A stretch of 64,000 nucleotides of DNA from Erythrobacter sp. HL-111 (GTDB lineage: Bacteria; Pseudomonadota; Alphaproteobacteria; Sphingomonadales; Sphingomonadaceae), in assembly GCF_900105095.1 (NCBI RefSeq), contig NZ_LT629743.1:2418001-2482000 (forward strand), given 5' to 3'. Below are positions 33,335 through 40,964 of the stretch, in pieces. A program made the translations under genes and the position numbers. Within the stretch, counting starts at the first letter, position 1; the number at the start of each line of letters is the position of its first letter. The notes beneath the pieces were generated by a model that worked only from the letters and a program-made list of their open reading frames with translations, was not told the origin of the DNA and did not search any database.

Positions 33335-33568
33335 CTAGATCGTCAGCGACCAGAACACGAGGGCGATGATCCAGCCCGCGTTGAACACGGCGAGCATGGT
33401 CCAGGTCGTGGCCTTGCTCGCCTGTTTGCGTCCCGGTCCGACAGCGATATCGGGTTCCCGCCTGAACAGCCGGGCGACATCGCGGGCGTGGACCAGCAGC
33501 CAGGCCCCGCTGCCGAGCGTGACGACCCCGATGATGAAGATTGCGGCCTGCATGGTGATGAGCGGCAT
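33335..33568 (-). CDS. small membrane protein, 77 aa
   Basis: Two hydrophobic helices (about residues 6-24 and 55-75) flank a basic cytoplasmic loop with the motif HARDVARLFRREPD. A GGAGG five bases before the ATG at 33568 supports the start. The TAG stop overlaps the CTAG duplicated by the IS insertion, so the IS lies exactly at the 3' end of this gene without altering the protein. A paralogue with HARDVALLLRH in the same position is encoded immediately upstream. Function unknown. Confidence 0.6.
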   Translation of the reverse strand: MPLITMQAAIFIIGVVTLGSGAWLLVHARDVARLFRREPDIAVGPGRKQASKATTWTMLAVFNAGWIIALVFWSLTI

Positions 33569-33656
33569 GTCCGCCTCCGTTGCAAATTGAAGCGCTTGCG
33601 AAGGACCAATGGGCGGATTTCGCCGCCGGTTCCGCAAAAGGTGGCGCGCGGGGCCG

Positions 33657-33875
33657 TCAGCCGCCGAGCGAGACGCGCAGCACGATCAGCACCTCTGCGC
33701 TCAGCGAGAAGCCGAACAGGGTGATCATGGCGCAGACCTGCCGGAAGCTCGCGAGGCGCTTGCCCTGCCCGGGGTCGATCGGCAGCACGTGGCGCAGCAG
33801 CAGCGCGACGTCGCGCGCGTGCAGCACCAGCCAGGCCGAGGAGAGGATGGAGGTCGCGCTGAAGATCATCAGCAT
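33657..33875 (-). CDS. small membrane protein, paralogue of the neighbour
   Basis: A protein of about 72 residues with an N-terminal hydrophobic helix, the loop motif LVLHARDVALLLRH, and a C-terminal hydrophobic helix ending in VLRVSLGG. This is the layout of the gene 88 bases downstream, so the pair arose by duplication. The start is uncertain: the ATG at 33875 lacks a good ribosome-binding site, and a GTG at 33884 or a longer form from 33944 is possible. Function unknown. Confidence 0.5.
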   Translation of the reverse strand: MLMIFSATSILSSAWLVLHARDVALLLRHVLPIDPGQGKRLASFRQVCAMITLFGFSLSAEVLIVLRVSLGG

Positions 33876-33989
33876 CGCCTGCACCGAGGGGAGTGAAATG
33901 GGATTGTCTCCACGAATGCGGGGCCGTTCCCCTCCTGCCGTCAACCCCGGCGCCGCGATCGCGTTCCCGCCGCGCCGGCGGCCCGGCGG

Positions 33990-35168
33990 TCAGTCCTCGG
34001 CGGCGAAGGTGATCTCGGCGTGTTCCTGCAGGCGGTCGACCAGCGCCTTGCCGAGGAAGGAGCCGGGCGTGCCGATCCCGCCGTCCGCCTCGCAGGAAAG
34101 CAGCGCGATCCCCGTTTCGGCGAGCATCCGGCTGGTCGAGCCGTAGCCCGGATCGTACCTGCCCTTGACCCCGTAGCGCAGCGTCTCGCCCTCCGGCATC
34201 TCGGCGACGAACAGCACGTCGTAGAAACCGCTCTCGCGCTCCTCCTTCGTCGGACCCTCGCCCGGCTTGGGCGGATTCGCGCCGAAGGGGTTCTTCATCA
34301 TCTCCTGCGCCGCCTCGGCCATCTTGCGGCCCGCCTCGCCGGGGCTGGTCAGCACCATCTCGTCATACTTGAAATCCTCGCCATAGGGATGGCCGAGGAG
34401 GAAGTTGGTGCGGTGCACGTTCTTGGTGTTGATCGGCGCCATGACGAAGGGTGCGGCCCACTTTCCGAGGTCGTCCTCGTGCCGCGGCAGCAGGCCCGAA
34501 GGCTGGTCCGGCCCTTCGAAACCGGGGGTGAGCGCGAAGGGATCGCGCAGGATCCCGAGGATCGCGGGCTTCCGCATCGCCGCCTGCATGGTCGCGCCGA
34601 GGCTCGCCGCGGTGCCGCCGGAGAACGTGCCCTCCATCGCCCGCACCCGGCCGCGAATGCGCGGGGCGGGCCGGCCGAAACGCTCTTTCGCGGCCTCCTG
34701 CGCCATCATCACGCCGAGATCGAAGGGGATCGAATCGAATCCGCTCGAAAAGCAGATCCGCGCGCCGGTCTGCTTCGCCCTTTCGTGGTGCCGTTCGATC
34801 TTCTCTGCCATCCAGGCCGGTTCGCCGCACAGGTCCGCGTAATCGGTCCCGGTTTCGACACAGGCTTCGAGCAGGTTGTCGCCGTAGAGCTGGTAGGGGC
34901 CGACCGTGGTGAGCACGACGCGGGTGCGTTCGCACATGGCCTTCAGCGAGGCGGGATCGTCGGCATCGGCCACCACCAGCGGCGTATCGGCGGGCGCGCC
35001 GATCGCGTCGCGCACCGTTTCGAGCTTCGCCAGGCTGCGCCCGGCCATGGCCCATTTCGGCCCGTCCTCGCGGCTGCCGTAATGATCGCCCAGGTATTCG
35101 GCGACGAGGCGGCCCGTGTAGCCGGTCGCGCCGTAGACGATGATGTCGAATTCGGATCCTGTGCTCAT
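33990..35168 (-). CDS. saccharopine dehydrogenase-like oxidoreductase
   Basis: A 392-residue protein. The N-terminal Rossmann motif FDIIVYGATGYTGRLVAEYL binds NAD(P). Further family segments are WAMAGRSLAKLE, TTVGPYQLYGDNLLEACVET, YADLCGEPAW and CFSSGFDSIPFDLGV. These match the saccharopine dehydrogenase-like group that includes mycobacterial trans-acting enoyl reductases acting on lipid chains. True lysine-pathway activity is unlikely from this architecture. The substrate is unknown, probably a lipid or polyketide-like chain. The neighbouring genes do not clarify it. Confidence 0.85.
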   Translation of the reverse strand: MSTGSEFDIIVYGATGYTGRLVAEYLGDHYGSREDGPKWAMAGRSLAKLETVRDAIGAPADTPLVVADADDPASLKAMCERTRVVLTTVGPYQLYGDNLLEACVETGTDYADLCGEPAWMAEKIERHHERAKQTGARICFSSGFDSIPFDLGVMMAQEAAKERFGRPAPRIRGRVRAMEGTFSGGTAASLGATMQAAMRKPAILGILRDPFALTPGFEGPDQPSGLLPRHEDDLGKWAAPFVMAPINTKNVHRTNFLLGHPYGEDFKYDEMVLTSPGEAGRKMAEAAQEMMKNPFGANPPKPGEGPTKEERESGFYDVLFVAEMPEGETLRYGVKGRYDPGYGSTSRMLAETGIALLSCEADGGIGTPGSFLGKALVDRLQEHAEITFAAED

Positions 35169-35401
35169 GCTCGTGTCTCCCTCGCGGTTCTGCCGTCATG
35201 CAGGGCGCGCGGATGCAAGTCAAAGGCGGCAGGTCGGGCCGCGGACCCGTCGGGCAGAGCAATGCCGCGCCGGTCGATGCGGCCTTCCCATGCCGGACAT
35301 GGCGTCTCATGCACGGTTCGTCATGTCCGCGCTTGATCTGCGGGTCCCGTTCCCGGACCCCGCGGCCTCGCCCGCAAATGACCTGATGAAAGGACGACCA
35401 G

Positions 35402-35944
35402 ATGAACAAACTCCTCGCAGCGAGCGCCGCGATGGCTTTCGCCCTCACCGCCCCGGCAGTGGCCCAGGAGGGGATGCCGCCCGCATCTTCGGAGGCGAGC
35501 ACCATTCAGCCCGGGACCGCGATCTACGGCTCCGACGGGGCGGAGGTCGGGACGGTCGCCGGCGCACAGGGCGACGTCGTGTTGCTCAAGGTGGGAGAAG
35601 AGATGATCCCGATCCCCAGCGCAGCGATCAGCCAGGGGGCCGAAGGTCCGCAGATCGACCTGACCCGCGACGCGCTCATGGCTCAGTTCGAACAGCAAAA
35701 GGCGGTTTACGAAGCCGAGTTCGATGCTGCCGTGAAAGAGGGCGCACCGGTGCAGACGGTCGACAATCGCTCGCTCGGCACGATCCAGACCGTTTCCGGC
35801 AACGACGTGACCGTCGAGGGCGACAATGGCCCCATGACGCTGCCGAAGGCGTCGCTGGCGCTGAACCAGCAGGGCGAGGTTACGGTTCGCGCGACCATGG
35901 CGCAGATCCGCGAAGCCATGAGCGCGTCGCCCGAGTCCCGCTGA
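35402..35944 (+). CDS. exported protein with two beta-repeat units
   Basis: A 180-residue protein with a cleavable signal (MNKLLAASAAMAFALTAPAVAQ). The mature chain has two related segments: PGTAIYGSDGAEVGTVAGAQ leading to MIPIPSAAIS, and VQTVDNRSLGTIQTVSGNDV leading to PMTLPKASLALN. Each looks like a small beta barrel resembling a PRC-barrel or KOW-type fold. A helical region (LTRDALMAQFEQQKAVYEAE) joins them. Probably periplasmic; function unknown. AAAGGACGACCAG precedes the ATG, and a clean intrinsic terminator follows the stop. Confidence 0.7.
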   Translation: MNKLLAASAAMAFALTAPAVAQEGMPPASSEASTIQPGTAIYGSDGAEVGTVAGAQGDVVLLKVGEEMIPIPSAAISQGAEGPQIDLTRDALMAQFEQQKAVYEAEFDAAVKEGAPVQTVDNRSLGTIQTVSGNDVTVEGDNGPMTLPKASLALNQQGEVTVRATMAQIREAMSASPESR

Positions 35945-35956
35945 CCGTGCAAGGAA

Positions 35957-35986
35957 GGGGGCGCCCGACCGGAGCGCCCCCTTTTT
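35957..35986 (+). terminator. intrinsic terminator
   Basis: Arms GGGGGCGC (35957-35964) and GCGCCCCC (35974-35981) pair perfectly and are followed by five Ts. It lies 13 bases after the stop of the exported-protein gene. Confidence 0.92.
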
Positions 35987-36019
35987 CCGCAAGAACCACC
36001 TATCCGACGGGCATCAGTC

Positions 36020-36373
36020 ATGCGTATTGCGACCTTCGCGCTGGTCATGTTGCTGGCTGCCTGCGGCAGCGATGAAAGTCCCGCATCGGAGCGGCCCCTT
36101 GCCCGCGCGTCGCAGGGCGACCGAGCAGGCGGCATCCGGCCACCCGGCGAAATCGCCTTTCGCGCCGCCTGGGTGGTGCAGTGCGAGGGCGTGGGCGCGG
36201 ATGTGCGCGAGGCCTCCTGCGAAGCCGATGGCTCCGATGCGGGGCCTTTCTCGTGCGATTTCGCCTTGAGCGACGGCGGCGAACGCAGCGTCCACTCGGC
36301 GGAACTGCGGCGCAGCGGCGACGTCTGGGTCCTCGCCGACCCGCTCGACACCTGCGATGCCGCCGGTTCCTGA
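36020..36373 (+). CDS. small lipoprotein, 117 aa
   Basis: The signal MRIATFALVMLLAAC ends in the lipobox LAAC, with the lipidated Cys at residue 15. The mature domain has four Cys (in VQCEGV, EASCEAD, FSCDFAL and DTCDAAG), which could form two disulphides in the periplasm. It ends with strands such as VHSAELRRSGDVWVLADPL, suggesting a small beta domain. No family is recognised. It converges on dcd. Confidence 0.6.
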   Translation: MRIATFALVMLLAACGSDESPASERPLARASQGDRAGGIRPPGEIAFRAAWVVQCEGVGADVREASCEADGSDAGPFSCDFALSDGGERSVHSAELRRSGDVWVLADPLDTCDAAGS

Positions 36374-36398
36374 CGGGCGCGCCCCTGCCCCCGCGACC

Positions 36399-36953
36399 CT
36401 AAAGCCTGGGCAAGGTCACCCCGCGCTGGCCCATGTACTTGCCCGCGCGGTCCCTGTAGCTCGTCTCGCAGCGTTCGTTGCCCTGCAGGAACAGGAACTG
36501 GCACGCGCCCTCGTTGGCGTAGATGCGCGCGGGCAGCGGCGTCGTGTTGGAAAACTCGAGGGTGACGTGCCCCTCCCAGCCCGGTTCGAGCGGGGTCACG
36601 TTCACGATGATCCCGCAGCGGGCATAGGTGCTCTTGCCGAGGCAGATCACCAGCACGTCCTCGGGCACGCGGAAATACTCGACCGTGCGGGCGAGCGCGA
36701 AGGAATTGGGCGGGATGACGCAGATTTCGGTTTCGCGGTCGACGAAGGAGTTGGCGTCGAAATGCTTGGGATCGACGATGGCGCTGTCGACATTGGTGAA
36801 GATCTTGAATTCGGGCGCGACCCGGGCGTCATAACCGTAGGAGGACAGGCCGTAGGAAATGCAGCCTTCGCGCCTTTGCGCTTCGACGAAGGGCTCGATC
36901 ATGCCGTTTTCGAGCGCCTGGGTGCGGATCCACTTGTCGGAAAGAATCGCCAT
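36399..36953 (-). CDS. dcd: dCTP deaminase
   Basis: A 184-residue homotrimeric enzyme converting dCTP to dUTP for thymidylate synthesis. Family motifs: [20 protein letters not shown] at the start, [51 protein letters not shown], and [20 protein letters not shown] containing the catalytic Glu. Its length is normal. Together with nrdAB, 20 kb away, it serves deoxynucleotide supply. Confidence 0.96.
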   Translation of the reverse strand: MAILSDKWIRTQALENGMIEPFVEAQRREGCISYGLSSYGYDARVAPEFKIFTNVDSAIVDPKHFDANSFVDRETEICVIPPNSFALARTVEYFRVPEDVLVICLGKSTYARCGIIVNVTPLEPGWEGHVTLEFSNTTPLPARIYANEGACQFLFLQGNERCETSYRDRAGKYMGQRGVTLPRL

Positions 36954-37106
36954 GGCTCATGGTCATTCCCCAAGCCCGCGCGCCCGGCAAGCGGTGGTCG
37001 CGGTTTATCCGGCGAAAGTCGCGGGTAGCCGGAGTTGTCTTATGTGATGGAACCTGCGGGCCGGATCGCCTAGCCTGCGGTTCGAAACGGATTGGGGGCG
37101 CCGGCA

Positions 37107-37460
37107 GTGGCGAAGCTCGAGGGAAAGAAAGTCATGGTGGTCGAGGACGACTACCTGATCGCGCTCATGCTCTGCCAGTCCTTCGAGGAGGAGGGCGCGG
37201 AGGTGCTCGGACCGGTGGGCCGGGTCGAAGCCGCGCTCGCCCTGATCGCGCGGGAACCGCGGATCGACGGGGCGGTGCTCGACATCAACCTTGCCGGCGA
37301 CATGGTCTTCCCGGTGGCCGATGCGCTTCTCGCGCGGGGGGTCCCCTTTCTCTTTTCGACCGGCTACGATGCGGACGAATTGCCGCAGCTCTATCGCGAG
37401 GTGCCGCATTACCGCAAGCCGGTCCTCCCGCGATCGGTGTGCGAGGCGCTGTTCGCCTGA
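37107..37460 (+). CDS. single-domain response regulator
   Basis: A 117-residue receiver domain with no output domain. Phosphorylation pocket: VMVVEDDYLIA supplies the acidic pair, VLDINLAGD the phospho-acceptor Asp, FSTGYD the conserved Ser/Thr, and YRKPVLP the Lys. Stand-alone receivers of this type often partner HWE kinases in alphaproteobacteria. The kinase gene begins 55 bases downstream on the same strand. The GTG at 37107 is favoured over an upstream TTG because it starts at the conserved region. Confidence 0.85.
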   Translation: MAKLEGKKVMVVEDDYLIALMLCQSFEEEGAEVLGPVGRVEAALALIAREPRIDGAVLDINLAGDMVFPVADALLARGVPFLFSTGYDADELPQLYREVPHYRKPVLPRSVCEALFA

Positions 37461-37515
37461 CCACGGCCCAGGCGCGAGGCCACCGGGTTTCGTCCGCCAT
37501 TCGGAGAGCGAATTC

Positions 37516-38973
37516 ATGCTCGAACGATCCGGTTCCTCCGTCGTCCCCGACGACCTTCCCGGCCGCATCCTGCTCGGCGCGGGCGGGGCGGTGGGCGAAG
37601 GCTTCTTCGTCGAGGCGGCCAAGGCGCTGGCCGAGGTCTTCGGCGTGCGCTGGGTGCTGTTCGGCCACTATGCGCTTACTGGCGAGAAATCGGCCAACAC
37701 GATCGCCTTCTGGGACCGGCGGTTGGCCGAGAACAACCGCTTCCCCCTCCGCCACAGCATCTGGGAACACCTGCTGGAGACCGGCGACTGCATCTTCGCC
37801 GACCGGCTGCGGACCTCTTTTCCAAAGGACAGCGCGATCGGGCAGATGGGCGCGGAAGGCTGCGTGGGCCGGCAGATCAGGGGAACCGACGGCGCCGTGA
37901 TCGGCTTCGCCACCGTGCTCGACGACAAGCCGATCGCCGAACCCGAAGCGATCGAGCGTGCGCTCGCCCTGCTGGGCCCTCGGGCCGGGGCCGAGCTCGA
38001 ACGCCTGATCGAACGCCCGCTGATGGAACGGCTCGGCCGGATCATCGAGGAATCGCTCAGCGAGGCCTATGTCTTTTCCGCCGACACCTTCCGGTTCGAG
38101 ATCGTCAATCGCGGCGCGCGCGAGAACCTGGGCTACACGATGGAGGAACTGGTGCGGATGTCGCCGTGGGACATCAAGCCGGACCACACCGAGGAAAGCC
38201 TCTCCGCGCTGGTCGCCCCGCTGCTCGCGGGGGAGGACGAGGCCATCCGTTTCGAGAGCCGCCACCGGCGCAAGGACGGCACCTGTTACGATGTCGCCGT
38301 GCGGCTGCAATATTTCGCCCAGCCCGACCACGTCTTCTTCGCCTCGATCAACGACATAACCCAGCGCCGCGAGGCCGAGCGGCGCGAACGGGTGCTGATG
38401 GGCGAGGTCAACCACCGTTCGAAGAACATGCTCGCGCTGGTCCAGGCGATCGCGCAGCAGACCGCCAACGGCCCGCCCGGGGCATTCCAGGAACGCCTGG
38501 CCGCGCTCGCCGCGAACCAGGACGTGCTGGTGCGGAACAGCTGGCGGTGTGTCCCGGTGGCGTCGCTGGTGCGCTCGCAGCTCGGTTTCCTCGGGCCGCT
38601 GATCGACACGCGGGTCGAACTTGCGGGGCCTGCCGTCGCGCTCACCTCCCGCGCGGCGCAGGTGCTCGGCATGGCGCTGCACGAACTCGCGACCAACGCG
38701 ATCAAGTACGGCGCGCTTTCTGGCGAGGCGGGGCGGGTGCGGATCGCGTGGGAGATCGGGGAGGGACTGTTCCGCTTCGCCTGGCGGGAGACCGGCGGGC
38801 CGAAGGTGCGCGAACCGCGGGCGCAGGGGTTCGGCTCCGTGCTCATGCTCGACCAGCCGCGCTACGCGCTCGCGGCCGAGGCCCGGTGGCGTTTCGAACC
38901 GGAAGGGCTGGCCTACGACCTTGCTGCGGCTGCGAACGTGCTGCTCGACACGGACGGCGCGGAGCGCGGCTAG
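37516..38973 (+). CDS. GAF-PAS HWE-family sensor histidine kinase
   Basis: A 485-residue soluble kinase with no transmembrane segment. Residues about 15-165 resemble a GAF domain. A PAS domain follows (about 180-290: YVFSADTFRFEIVNRGAREN, with the PAC end FFASINDITQRREAER). The HWE kinase domain follows. The phospho-acceptor is His300 in GEVNHRSKNML, the N-box is HELATNAIKYGALS (Asn394), and WRE at 423-425 is the family's W-x-E. It probably phosphorylates the upstream receiver. The signal is unknown; PAS/GAF could bind flavin, heme or another ligand. The stop overlaps the convergent hydrolase gene by four bases. Confidence 0.88.
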   Translation: MLERSGSSVVPDDLPGRILLGAGGAVGEGFFVEAAKALAEVFGVRWVLFGHYALTGEKSANTIAFWDRRLAENNRFPLRHSIWEHLLETGDCIFADRLRTSFPKDSAIGQMGAEGCVGRQIRGTDGAVIGFATVLDDKPIAEPEAIERALALLGPRAGAELERLIERPLMERLGRIIEESLSEAYVFSADTFRFEIVNRGARENLGYTMEELVRMSPWDIKPDHTEESLSALVAPLLAGEDEAIRFESRHRRKDGTCYDVAVRLQYFAQPDHVFFASINDITQRREAERRERVLMGEVNHRSKNMLALVQAIAQQTANGPPGAFQERLAALAANQDVLVRNSWRCVPVASLVRSQLGFLGPLIDTRVELAGPAVALTSRAAQVLGMALHELATNAIKYGALSGEAGRVRIAWEIGEGLFRFAWRETGGPKVREPRAQGFGSVLMLDQPRYALAAEARWRFEPEGLAYDLAAAANVLLDTDGAERG

Positions 38974-39875
38974 GCGAGCGCGGGTTCGGCCGCGCGGGCG
39001 TGGGCGGCGATCTCGTCGGCAAGGCGGTCCGCCAGTTCGACCGGCAGGTCGTGGCCCCAGCCGGGGATCGTCACCAGCCGCGCGCCCGGAATCGCCATCG
39101 CCGTGTCCTCGCCCGCCTCGACCTTCAGCAGCGGATCGGCCTCGCCGTGCAGCACCAGGGTGGGCGCGGTGATCCGGGAAAGCCGCTCGCGCCGGTCGCC
39201 GTCGGCGATGATCGCGGCGAGCTGGCGCGGCAGGCCGGGGGGATAGACGCTGCGGCGGACCGATTTCAGCACCCGTTCGCGCAGCGCCTCGTCGTCCGGG
39301 CGAAAGGCGGGGCTGCCGATCGCGCGCTGCACCCGCATCCCGTGGGCGACGACCGTTTCCTCGTCGAGCGATTCGAGCGGAGCGGTGAGCGCGTCCATCG
39401 CTTCCTTCTCGGCCTTGGGCAGTTTCGGATTGCCGGTGGTCGAGAAGATCGAGGTGAGCGACAGCAATCGCTCCGGATGGTGCACCGCCATCAGCTGCGC
39501 GATCATCCCGCCCATCGAGCCGCCCACCACGTGCGCCCGCCCGATCCCCAGCGCATCGAGCAGCCCGATCGCATCGTCGGCCATGTCGGTCAGCGTGTAG
39601 GGCACGCGCGGGGGAAAGCCGAGCTTCGTCAGCAGCACCTGCCACACGACCTTGGGCGCCTTTTCCCCTTCCATCTTCTGGCTCAAACCGATGTCGCGGT
39701 TGTCGAAACGGATCACGCGAAATCCGCGCCCGGTGAGCGCCTCTACCATTTCGTCGGGCCAGAGGGTGAGTTGCGCGCCGAGCCCCATGACCAGCAGCAC
39801 CGGCGGGTGCGCGGGATCGCCGTGATCCTCGTAGAAAAGCTCGATTCCGGTGTTGGGCGTCGTGATCGTGGGCAT
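38970..39875 (-). CDS. alpha/beta hydrolase
   Basis: A 301-residue alpha/beta-hydrolase-fold protein. The oxyanion region is PVLLVMGLGAQLTLW, the nucleophile elbow is VVGGSMGGMIAQ (Ser), the acid residue lies in VLHGEADPLLK, and the His in IPGWGHDLP. The closest match in pattern is the esterase or lactonase-like group (3-oxoadipate enol-lactonase, aclacinomycin esterase). The substrate cannot be told from sequence. It converges with the HWE kinase gene, sharing four bases. Confidence 0.85.
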   Translation of the reverse strand: MPTITTPNTGIELFYEDHGDPAHPPVLLVMGLGAQLTLWPDEMVEALTGRGFRVIRFDNRDIGLSQKMEGEKAPKVVWQVLLTKLGFPPRVPYTLTDMADDAIGLLDALGIGRAHVVGGSMGGMIAQLMAVHHPERLLSLTSIFSTTGNPKLPKAEKEAMDALTAPLESLDEETVVAHGMRVQRAIGSPAFRPDDEALRERVLKSVRRSVYPPGLPRQLAAIIADGDRRERLSRITAPTLVLHGEADPLLKVEAGEDTAMAIPGARLVTIPGWGHDLPVELADRLADEIAAHARAAEPALA

Positions 39876-39937
39876 GGGCTCTCCTGTCTGGCGCCACCCA
39901 AGCCGATGGAGCGGATCAGTTCAAGCCTGCCGTCGCG

Positions 39938-40888
39938 TCATTCGTCCGGCCCGCGCCAGTCCGGCCCCATGATGACCGCGCCCTGGCCTTCGAGCATGTC
40001 GAGTACGCCGTCCGGCTCCGCCAGCACGCGCAAGGGGACGACCGCGACGGTGACGCCGTCCTCGCCCATGGCCTGCGTGATCGAATCGACCCAGATGCCG
40101 CGGATCTCCTCGCCCAATTGCGGATCGGCCCAGGGCCAGCACGATCCGAGCGCGATTTCGAGCGGGTTTTCCATCACGCCCGGAATGTCGAACCGGCGCC
40201 ACGCGAGCCCTCGCGCCTCGATGATCTCGGGGCCGATCTCGGTCGCGGTCATCGCGGCTTCGAGGCAGGGAATGTGGCTGCGCGGATCGGCTTCGGAGAG
40301 GCTGTCGAGCAGGTCCTCGCCGCGGAAGCGGGGCGGGCGGATGATCTCCACATCGGCCTTCTTCGCCGCATCCTTCACCACTTCGGTTGCATCGTCGAGC
40401 GTATCGTCGTTGAAATCGAGCCTGCGGGCGAGCAGGTCGAACCCGGTCATCAGGAAGCTCGAACGGTCGTAGTCCTTGTCGTATTCTGCCTCCAGCGCGG
40501 CGAGGCGGGCGCGCTGTGCTTCGTCGAGGTAATCGCCCGCGACGCTCTTGTCCGGCAGTTTCAGGAACCGCCCGGCGCGGAACATCACGCGGAAGAAATC
40601 GCCGGGCGAGAACTTGGGCCGTGAGCGCAGGATCACCCGCTGCGATTCGCCCACCGCCTCCTCGAGCCTATCGGGCCGCCACGGCGTCGCTTGCGGAACG
40701 GCGCGGATTTCCCCGACAAGGATGATCGCGCCTTCTTCGGTGTCGATCGTCCACATCGGCGCGCCCGAACGCTGCGCGGTGACGAGGATGGCGTTTTCGG
40801 ATTGGGGAGCGGGGTCCTGCGCGGTGCCTTGTGCGCCAAGGGGGGCGGCGAGGGCTGCGAGCAGGAGAGCGAGGTGGCGGGTGTGCAT
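39938..40888 (-). CDS. TraB/GumN family protein, degenerate metal site
   Basis: A 316-residue exported protein with a signal (HLALLLAALAAPLGAQG). The overall layout matches the TraB/GumN family, proposed metalloproteases related to Tiki. The two conserved His motifs are altered, however. The N-terminal G-x-x-H position reads VGEIRAVP (His to Arg), and the C-terminal G-x-x-H region reads AVVPLRVL with no His. It is probably not a metal-dependent peptidase; a structural or binding role is more likely. The start at 40888 is chosen because the signal peptide begins there. Confidence 0.7.
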   Translation of the reverse strand: MHTRHLALLLAALAAPLGAQGTAQDPAPQSENAILVTAQRSGAPMWTIDTEEGAIILVGEIRAVPQATPWRPDRLEEAVGESQRVILRSRPKFSPGDFFRVMFRAGRFLKLPDKSVAGDYLDEAQRARLAALEAEYDKDYDRSSFLMTGFDLLARRLDFNDDTLDDATEVVKDAAKKADVEIIRPPRFRGEDLLDSLSEADPRSHIPCLEAAMTATEIGPEIIEARGLAWRRFDIPGVMENPLEIALGSCWPWADPQLGEEIRGIWVDSITQAMGEDGVTVAVVPLRVLAEPDGVLDMLEGQGAVIMGPDWRGPDE

Positions 40889-40937
40889 GATCGAATAGGT
40901 ATCCCTGCTATCCTGCATCGCGCTTGAACGCTCCGGG

Positions 40938-40955
40938 TCCCCGCGTTCGCGGGGA
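40938..40955. repeat. short dispersed palindrome
   Basis: TCCCCGCG, TT, CGCGGGGA: perfect arms in the gap between nadB and the TraB-like gene. Palindromes of this kind, with GTTCGCGGG cores next to ATGACA, recur between genes in many proteobacteria. Here it may also serve as the 3' hairpin of nadB. Confidence 0.5.
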
Positions 40956-40964
40956 TGACAGGAG

